From the NCBI GenBank assembly GCA_944470555.2, contig OX104127.1:31511661-31575660 (forward strand): a stretch of 64,000 bases of DNA, given 5' to 3'. A program made the translations under genes and the position numbers. This stretch comes from Heterobilharzia americana. Lineage: Eukaryota > Platyhelminthes > Trematoda > Strigeidida > Schistosomatidae. Below, piece by piece: positions 56,870-64,000 of this stretch (positions are counted from its first letter, which is position 1; the number at the start of each line of letters is the position of its first letter). The notes under the pieces are model-generated. The model searched no databases. It saw nothing but the letters and a program-made list of their open reading frames with translations, and had not been told where the DNA came from.

Positions 56870-58260
56870 ACATTGACGTGTCGCAATGGGGTTTTCACTA
56901 GGCCCTGTCTCAGCTGATACCCTTATGGCAAAGCTTGAGAACGGGCCCCTTAAAGAAATAATTCCGGGACTTTATTTGTATGAAAGGCGCATGGACGACA
57001 TTTTTCTCATTTGCAGCGAAACATGTTCAGTAGAAGAGCTGTTAAGTCATTTCAATGATTGTCACCCATTCATTAAACTCACTGTAAAAGAAGAGTTAAA
57101 CGTATCGTTACACTTCCTGGACTTAATGTAAAAGAGAAGGGCTGATGACTTGATTCAAAAGTCGGCCTATCGAAAACCAACTTGGACCGGGCAGTTCACT
57201 ATATTTTATAGTTGGGTACCTCTTGGTTTTAAGAGAAACCCCATTCACTCACTGTGTTCCAGCGTCTGTGGAATATGTTCAGGAGATAAGGTGGAAGATG
57301 TGATTGAAACTCTTAGAATAATACCATCTTATAGCGGATGCCCTAAAAGATTCATTGATATGAATCTAAAGAAATGGACCGCTCCTCATCTCATTACAGT
57401 CCCTAAGAAAATTTTAAGCATGAATCTAGAGTTCAAAGGAGACGCCACAGCCAAAGTGCTGAAAAATCATCTGTCAGGATGTTTCAGTAATGGCCTTCAT
57501 TGTGCCAGACTGAGATTGATATTCCCCAGCCACCGTCTGATTCGTCACTGCGTGAATAGGCTTCCACTTATGTCCACATCTATGTGTATCTACAAGTTCA
57601 CATGCTCCCGTGGAGCTGGCTATATTAGGCGTTATGAGCGGGCCCTCTGAAAACGTGTTGCTTGATGCTACCTGATTTGGCTTACCAGAGGCGAGCAGAG
57701 GAAGATGACTCCATCCGTATGTGAACACCTTGTTGAATTGGGGTACTCAGCACCTCTAGATTCATTCTTTAAAACAATTTAAAAAGTTAAATTGAGCTAA
57801 TCCAAAGGTTTACGCTCCTACCACTTATGCATGGCTGAAGCATTAGCTATACGTGGACAAAAACCGAAACTTTGCACTCGGAAACGCTTTGTGAGGCCCC
57901 TTTCTCTACCTTGGCCCCAACAATTCATTTTGTTGATTTTGCCAATTTCAGTTCACTTTGGTATACTTCTCTTCTATTATCATCATTATCACCAATTTTC
58001 ACTTCACTGACAACATTTGATCCATATTCCACTTTTTAATACCAATTCATTCCTTGTTCACTGACCTGTTTTACACCTTTCAGCTTAACTATCACCGTTT
58101 TACATTCTTTGACAACACGTGTCTCTCATCTTACCACTTGTTATCAGTTCCTTCCTTTTTCAATGACCTGTTTTCCATCTCTTCCACTTGAACAAATACC
58201 ACCAGTTACTTATCAGTTTGAAATTTTTTTTTGAAACATTATAACGACACACACTACACC
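56870..58260 (+). pseudogene. Penelope-like element relic (RT C-terminus and GIY-YIG)
   Basis: LGPVSADTLMAKLENGPLKE starts the remaining reverse transcriptase. The catalytic box reads YERRMDDIFLICSE, where a YVDD-type box is usual. ELNVSLHFLDLM follows, then after a TAA SAYRKPTWTGQFTIFYSWVP and a linker, and MCIYKFTCSRGAGYI as the start of a GIY-YIG nuclease. Beyond 57650, decayed codons (SIREHLVELGYSAPLDSFFK) complete the nuclease. A pyrimidine-rich 3' UTR with repeated 'cactgac...tttac' phrases runs to about 58260. The 5' half is missing. The order RT then GIY-YIG is diagnostic of Penelope-like elements. Confidence 0.85.
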
Positions 58261-58985
58261 TTGAACCCTGAAGGCCACAAACATTTTGAATTTCAATAGG
58301 CGTTGCAACTAGGATTCTTGTTTTGTAAGCCGCCTCTGAGTGGTTTACTTGATAGCTTCTATGAAAACGGGAAAGTAGTTTATCGCTTACTTACACTCAG
58401 GGGAAACTTATCCCCAATAGCACGGAAGCAACTTGATCCCAGCTCAACTGAAAACACGCTTGCGAAAATAGCCAGGGGACTACTCAAGGCTCTGGGAAAA
58501 GTCTCTCATATCTATCATCTGCACACACAACGATAACCAGAGACATGTCCGAAAACTGTAATTTCCGGGGATTCGTGCCATGAAGTCACCCATACTATCA
58601 AAGGCGGGTTGACAAACCATGATGTAAATTACTGTAAACTCACTACCCAGATAAGAATGCATTTGAATAAAGCAGGAAAGATGAAGTTTACAGAAAAAAT
58701 GATACTATTCTATTTCATGACTTTTCTTCGGCTGCGTAAAGTCTAAAATTCTGACGGTTGTTGGTACACAAGATATTGTGAAACCAGAGAGTCAATAATT
58801 CCAAGTTGTACAACGAAGTTACCGACAGCCCTTATAACGTGCAAGATAAATAATTACAAATAAGTAGGAAATGTAAGAAGGCAGAAAATAACAATAGGTG
58901 AATAGAGAGTTTTGTACTGAGAATGAGAATGAAATGGGGGGAAGTCGTATTCACTAAGGAAATGAGAGATCAGTCGCACTACCCT
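58261..58985. other. unassigned sequence between two Penelope-like relics
   Basis: Contains a 77-codon plus-strand ORF (58303-58536) of unknown nature. No repeat was recognised. Confidence 0.35.
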
Positions 58986-58989
58986 TGCG

Positions 58990-60060
58990 TATTTAAAAGT
59001 CACGTTGAAAGCACTTTATTTCCATCGCCTCCACAAATGCAGTGATGCAGACATCTACCATAAGTTAATTATTTTGAGAGCACTTGAGTTCTCAACCTGA
59101 CGTTCCGTGTCTGCGAGATGTCTGACAATTGCGCTGGTTAGAACTTCTCTTTCTTTCAAGAGCAGATTTTTTATGATATGATCAATGCACCAAGCAGACT
59201 CCCCCCTCTCAGTCCTTCCAATGTATTTTCTATCGGAAGTGCATGTGAATTCATAAATACAGCTGTAATTACAACTTGGGCAGGGCTTTTATTCAATGTG
59301 ACTGGCTTAGCGAGCATGTAGTATTGTTTGCCGAGTCAAGCCTAGTTGGGGAAAGCCCCCAATCAGCGCTCCTTCATTCTTGTGTCTATTCGCTTGGGTA
59401 CTGTATCTGCTTTGAGTGTTAGGTGTAGTAAAAAAGCTTCTGTCTTCTCAAAGTTAGGTGATTATTTGTCTCGACCTTTTCCCTTCTACGCTTCCCAGTA
59501 GGCCTCTTGGGACATCCTTCCTCTCAAGGACACTTCTTGATAAAGTTTAGTTACTTCCCTAACTGTGTCTAAAAGTCTTTTGACTGACCCACGCTTATAG
59601 CTAGCGAGACAGAAACTATTATAGTCGAGGTTTTCTGCGATCCATCCGTCCTTTCGACCTTACTGTCTATTCTTCCAACTTTGAGGTTTAAATTACCGAA
59701 CTCCTCTTAGTGCTCATATTTCATCGTAAATCTAATGTTAGGATGAGCCTTGTTGGGCTCGTTAAACAACTCACATGCACACCCTAAATCATTACAAACA
59801 ACGTATGTTTCGTCAATGTGCTTGCGGTGAAAGGTTGCTTCCCTGATAACCACACTCAGGTGCGTCTGCTCGAGACAACCCATATAGGTACCTTCCGGGA
59901 CAATTCCTAGAGGTTACCCCACAGCCACTCTGTTGATGCGCCTATAAAACCGATTGCTGGATGCGACTTGGACATCTTCTGCCCAAAAGAGTAGTAGCTA
60001 TTTCAATTCTACTTCAGGGGACGCCAGCAAATCGGTTTGTTGGCTGCTTTTCTCAATCTA
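58990..60060 (-). pseudogene. second Penelope-like element relic, different family
   Basis: Read on the minus strand: HIDETYVVCNDLGCACELFN (RT region near the catalytic box, decayed), NPNIRF-like and LDYNSF-like pieces, then SCNYSCIYEFTCTSDRKYIG, which is the GIY-YIG nuclease start, and HIIKNLLLKEREVLTSAIVR, LADTE. Several stops and frameshifts. It faces the plus-strand relic tail to tail, and its sequence differs enough to be another family. Confidence 0.75.
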
Positions 60061-60079
60061 ATAATGATGATGACCTAAT

Positions 60080-60480
60080 AAAATGAAAAATATCTTTATT
60101 CTCAACTTATGAATTTAACATGAGGGAAGCCGGTTCACAGGCCTCATCAAACTGATAACTGCAGGGAAACATAAAGGGTTTGAGCAGCTTTGAATGGCAC
60201 AGAAGGGGGAAATTAGACTCTATCATGATATCAAGTGTCTAAATGTTATGAAAATGGCAGGGAAATATAACTTTGCAGCACATACACATCGTCTTGGGTT
60301 TAAACCATTCCCACTTACAATTCTTTTTTCACGTCAAACGGCGCAATATTCGGTGTTTGCGTTATGAGTAGCCGACACGATTGACCCATCTGCAAAGCCC
60401 AGTGTTTCGTCAGATAAGCGTCCATTTTTACAGTAATTCTTATGTTCGTCGCTTTATCGACCAACAATAACTTACTTTAG
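60080..60480 (-). repeat. 3'-end repeat, second copy
   Basis: Homologous to 52065-52430, starting with an AT-rich tail and ctttattctcaac, then gagggaagccggttcacaggcc. Orientation minus. Its right limit is uncertain. Confidence 0.55.
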
Positions 60481-61425
60481 TGATTTCCGGAACGAATAAG
60501 TATCCATCCAAACAGCGAATCCAGGTGGATGTCTAAGTCCGGGCATTTCTCACTCTTCAAGTGTTATCTTTGCTAGCAATTCAGATTAGTAATACTGAAA
60601 ACATTTGTTGTGGCGCAAGTAATTAAAGAATGAAAGAATCGTCGTTCAGCAATGGTGAATATTACACATATGTAGGGCTTCATAGATTTCACATTAAAGT
60701 ATGCAGCGTTGTCAAGGAGATACACTGGCTGTTAATTGACTTCTTTTAGATGAACTGATACAAGACAGAGTACTAGATAAATCTCTTGCATAGCATTATT
60801 ATGGATGTGTTCCCGTTAGGTGGGATGATCTCTCGGGTCTGATTGTTTATCCAGATTTCCGCTGCATTTGTCACGAACCAGAAATCTGAGAACAGTTATT
60901 GTGCTTGGGGTTTCGTATGTGGTTTTATTTAGGGTGCCAGTAGGGGGTTAGTTGGTCGCTAAGCTGTCCAAAAAACAGGAAATCGGGGCAAGCCAGTTGA
61001 ACAATTCTAACATCAGCTTCCAGCATCACGTAAGAAGTGGGATTTGCATTAGGTTGATACTTTTTAATCAAATCAATACCTAGGACTTTCTCGCCAGGTC
61101 GATGCTGAAGAGAGAAAAGAGAAGAAAACGCAAAGAGAAAGTGAAAAATGAAATATCTAGTAAACCAAACTGGGAGGATAGGAGTTCTTGTCTTTTTAGT
61201 CATTCAAACTATTTGCAAACTTTGATCAAACATATAAGAATAATTCTTTTTCTCAAATGAAGTTCACGCGAGTTATTCGGTAGGCAGCTTTCGTCGGTAA
61301 ACTTGAAAGGAGCACTGGCTATGTATTTGTACTGCACAATCCGATCAGATGGACTAGCAATCAAACAACTTTTATGAGTCCATTGAAATCAAAGTTATTT
61401 GAGATTTATGATAGCCTTACTCTAT
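60481..61425. other. unassigned sequence
   Basis: No recognised gene or repeat. A 92-codon minus-strand ORF (61203-60925) has no familiar motif. Confidence 0.4.
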
Positions 61426-61429
61426 GCGT

Positions 61430-61960
61430 TTAGAGGTCCTAGCATGCTTTCATTCGCCCAGAACATATATATAGCGCCCAGGCGAGTGATAGACTCATCA
61501 TCCATTGGGAGCTTATCAAGTGCAGAACGAAAGATAGATTATGAACCTGCAGTACGTATTTCCTCAGAAAGTCTATTCCAGATGTGGGAGATGAAGAAGT
61601 TTCTTCGCAATTTGGTCTTACAACACTCATTTTCAGCCAATAGATCATGATTACGTAAATAGTAAGTAGATGATACAGCTATTTTAACTTTCGGGCCACA
61701 TGAGCACGCTTGCTTACGAAGTAACTTACGGTGAAATATAAGGTTCACTCCAAGTCGCCTCTCCCACAGAGGTTCCAGTAATAGCATGTTGCATCTGAAG
61801 ATGTAGTCTGGGCTGCAGTCAGCTTCCAGTGTTCTTAGTGTAAAGTGACGTTGTGCTCCTTCAATTTTTCCTCTGTCGCTTGTACGAAGGCTACTTGGAA
61901 TAAACGGGCAGTATTCTAAGATTGGACGGATGCTCACTCTGTGGAGTAGGACTCCCGATT
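61430..61960 (-). pseudogene. CR1-like C-terminal fragment
   Basis: RVSIRPILEYCPFIPSSLRT, IEGAQRHFTLRTLEADCSPD and EPLWERRLGVNLIFHRKLLR align with the C-terminal domain of the relic at 31911-32378. It ends abruptly at about 61961 against the RTE tail, so the RTE probably inserted into an existing CR1 copy. Confidence 0.85.
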
Positions 61961-61961
61961 T

Positions 61962-64000
61962 GGTACTATAATCATCATCATCATTATCAACATAGGACCA
62001 GGCATTACTGCGTAACGGTCCGAGTTGCCACACCTCATATCAGCACATCAAGTAAAAAGGTAGTGAGGTGAAGGATGAAGATAAGTGAATGCAGTCAAAA
62101 GAAATATAAAGTATGAGAAGAAAGGAAAGAGGAGTGACAAAATAGTGAGATTCGGTATAGCGTTGTTAAGATGAGGATAATGTGTGTATACATCTGCGCC
62201 ACTGACTTCGGTTCTGAGCCATATCACCTAGGGTCTCCAACCACTGGTTCCTCTTGTCCCGTGGACCCCAACCACCTAGTCTGCATCGTCCTACATGGCT
62301 TAAACCAACAGTCAGAGACTTCATACATTGGTGCCATGTTTTAGTCTGGCCACCTCGGGCCTTTTTCCAGCCTGAACCCACCTCAGCCAACATTGTGTGA
62401 CGAGGCAATCGGTGACTAGGCATACGTAGTACGTGTCCCAACCATCTCAGTCGATGAAGGTTCACAACCTCGTCGACTGACTTACCTCTTCTCCCTAAAA
62501 CTCTACACCTAACTTCTGCATTACTCACATGGTGACACCACGGAATACGTCCTATACTACGAAGGCAACGGTGGTCAAATACCTGTAACCTTCTCATGTC
62601 TTCCACTTTCAATGGCCATGTTTCACAGCCATACAGTAGAACAGAGCGGACTGCTGTGCAGTACACGCGACCCTTAATAGACAAACGAATATCACGGCGG
62701 CGCCATAGGTGGCGCAAATTGGCAAAAGCCAATCGAGCCTTTTGTATCCGTGCAGAAATCTCATCGGCAACTAACCCACCGGAGTTGATCCTACTTCCCA
62801 GGTAAGTGAAGTGGTCAACACACTCAACCACTTCACTCTCTATTGTTAACCGCGGTACCGCTGAAGACCAGTCCTGGAGCAAAAATTTGCATTTGGGTGG
62901 TGAAAATCGCATCCCAAACATTCTCAAATTCCCACTCAAAGTGTTCAGAAGACTCTGCATCTTGTCAGCGTCTTCACCTAACAGGACTATGTCATCTGCA
63001 TATTCTAGATCTAAGGAAAATTCACCTGTGATCCGGTCAACGTCTTTGTAATTAGGTGACGAGAGGGAAACCTCCATAAGAATATCTATGATAAAATTAA
63101 ATAAGAATGGGGATAGTGGGCATCCTTGACGGACACCACTTGATGAGTATAGCTCCCTGGACAACTCACCATAGGCTCTAACATGCCCACAAGTGTTCGA
63201 GTAGAGAGCTTTCAATAAGGTGATGTACTTACTAGGCACGCCTTTCAGTGACAGACACTGCCATAAGACTTCTCGATCAACGGAGTCAAATGCCGCCTTC
63301 AGGTCGAGAAATACAGCTATTGTCGGGCGTCTGTAAGCATGCCTATGTTCCAGGACCTGGCGCAGTGTGAATATTTGGTCGATACATCCACGGCCAGGTC
63401 TAAAGCCTGCCTGGTTTTCTCGGGCTTGCTGTTCCCGAGCTCCACTCAGGCGTCGGAGAATTATAGAACTTAGGATCTTAGACACTATGTTTGTCAGGCT
63501 GATTCCTCTGTGGTTATCACAAGAGGACTTCTCGCCTTTCTTGAAGACTGGGATGATCAGTGACTTAGACCAGTCGGAGGGGATCGTATTTGATTCCCAT
63601 ATACTGGCTAACACTTCCGTTAGCCTGACTAAGAGAACTCTACCACCATTCTTGTATACCTCAGCAGGTAGTCCGTCTGGTCCTGCTGCCCTTCCCCGTT
63701 TCAGGCTACCTACCGCTTTCTCAACTTCTTCTAGTGTTGGGGGACCTGTCTCTATGTCCCATTCAGGGTCCGACTGGATAGCGGGCAGCGCAATGGTGGC
63801 TGGAGGCCAGTTAAACTGTTCCTCAAAGTGTTCTGCCCATCGTCCCAGTCGCCTTCCCTGCGAGTGAATCGCCGATCCGTCCTTCTCCGCTATAACCTCA
63901 CTAACTGTTGTTGACCATTTCCCCCCAGTCTCCTTAATAAGTCTAAATAACTGTCTACTGTTACCGATCGCCGCTGCCTTTTCCATCTCTTTAGCCTTTG
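61962..64000 (-). mobile_element. RTE-like LINE with long open RT frame, runs off right edge
   Basis: The 3' end (lower coordinate) is a GAT-type simple repeat, seen on plus as atcatcatcatcattatc at 61967-61985, then about 180 bp of 3' UTR, then the ORF from 62166 to the window edge. Four other fragments in the window come from the same or sister families. The endonuclease should lie beyond 64000. Confidence 0.9.
62166..64000 (-). CDS. RTE reverse transcriptase, partial (N-terminus beyond edge)
   Basis: At least 606 codons are open with no stop or frameshift, unlike every other mobile ORF here. Motifs in order: RGRAAGPDGLPAEVYKNGG, SLIIPVFKKGEKSSCDNHRG, RENQAGFRPGRGCIDQIF, AVFLDLKAAFDSVDREVLWQ (motif A), SSGVRQGCPLSPFLFNFIID (motif B), DLEYADDIVLL (motif C, YADD), then VDHFTYLGSRINSGG, RSVLLYGCETWPLK and HRLRWLGHVLRM in the C-terminal part, ending HTLSSS before the stop at 62166-62168. 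It copies the element RNA into DNA at the target site. An intact catalytic core implies recent activity; the true start is off the window. Confidence 0.93.
   Translation of the reverse strand, partial: KAKEMEKAAAIGNSRQLFRLIKETGGKWSTTVSEVIAEKDGSAIHSQGRRLGRWAEHFEEQFNWPPATIALPAIQSDPEWDIETGPPTLEEVEKAVGSLKRGRAAGPDGLPAEVYKNGGRVLLVRLTEVLASIWESNTIPSDWSKSLIIPVFKKGEKSSCDNHRGISLTNIVSKILSSIILRRLSGAREQQARENQAGFRPGRGCIDQIFTLRQVLEHRHAYRRPTIAVFLDLKAAFDSVDREVLWQCLSLKGVPSKYITLLKALYSNTCGHVRAYGELSRELYSSSGVRQGCPLSPFLFNFIIDILMEVSLSSPNYKDVDRITGEFSLDLEYADDIVLLGEDADKMQSLLNTLSGNLRMFGMRFSPPKCKFLLQDWSSAVPRLTIESEVVECVDHFTYLGSRINSGGLVADEISARIQKARLAFANLRHLWRRRDIRLSIKGRVYCTAVRSVLLYGCETWPLKVEDMRRLQVFDHRCLRSIGRIPWCHHVSNAEVRCRVLGRRGKSVDEVVNLHRLRWLGHVLRMPSHRLPRHTMLAEVGSGWKKARGGQTKTWHQCMKSLTVGLSHVGRCRLGGWGPRDKRNQWLETLGDMAQNRSQWRRCIHTLSSS

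Noticed and set aside
60925..61203. 92-codon minus-strand ORF with a hydrophobic patch
   Set aside because: No family motif, no splice context, and it lies among repeats; chance is more likely.

Overview
This is a eukaryotic window: AT-rich, intron-bearing, and packed with decayed retrotransposons. One conserved host gene is recognisable, an orthologue of DNAJC1 (ERdj1/MTJ1), an ER-membrane J-domain co-chaperone with two C-terminal SANT domains. Its first three introns are only 33-41 bp and the later ones run from 1.2 to 7.2 kb. That gradient, with SR2-like RTE, CR1-like and Penelope-like elements, points to a blood-fluke-type trematode (Schistosoma or a close relative). The genus is inference from gene structure and repeat content.

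Layout. (1) 1-1437: minus-strand RTE endonuclease relic that runs off the left edge; 1599-2269 is an unrecognised broken coding-like stretch. (2) 3199-23998: DNAJC1 on the plus strand, nine exons whose phases all join and give 533 codons. Its large introns hold RTE fragments, SINE-like repeats, a hairpin repeat and two TA microsatellites. (3) 24.0-33 kb: intergenic, with a minus-strand RTE relic (26.0-27.1 kb) containing a block about 99% identical to one in DNAJC1 intron 6, a large inverted repeat (28.0-30.2 kb), and a plus-strand CR1-like relic (30.8-32.4 kb). (4) 32.4-44.2 kb: mostly unassigned, with G-run purine tracts, a cluster of short unrecognised ORFs near 36.7-38.2 kb and one RTE 3' fragment. 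(5) 44.2-56.3 kb: two CR1-like elements head to head, minus 45.05-49.9 kb and plus 50.3-56.3 kb, the second interrupted by two other repeats. (6) 56.9-60.1 kb: two Penelope-like relics tail to tail. (7) 61.4-64.0 kb: a CR1 3' fragment abutting a minus-strand RTE whose reverse transcriptase frame is open for more than 600 codons to the right edge; it is the best-preserved mobile element here.

There is no operon logic. The host gene stands alone and the rest is the work of several LINE lineages, SINE-like repeats and nested insertions. The most notable signals are the near-identical RTE block shared by two otherwise diverged copies (possible gene conversion), a tRNA-like repeat with terminal inverted repeats, a hairpin repeat with 16-bp direct repeats, and the head-to-head CR1 pair. 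I found no rRNA, intact tRNA or CRISPR array, and nothing I would call a new biological system.
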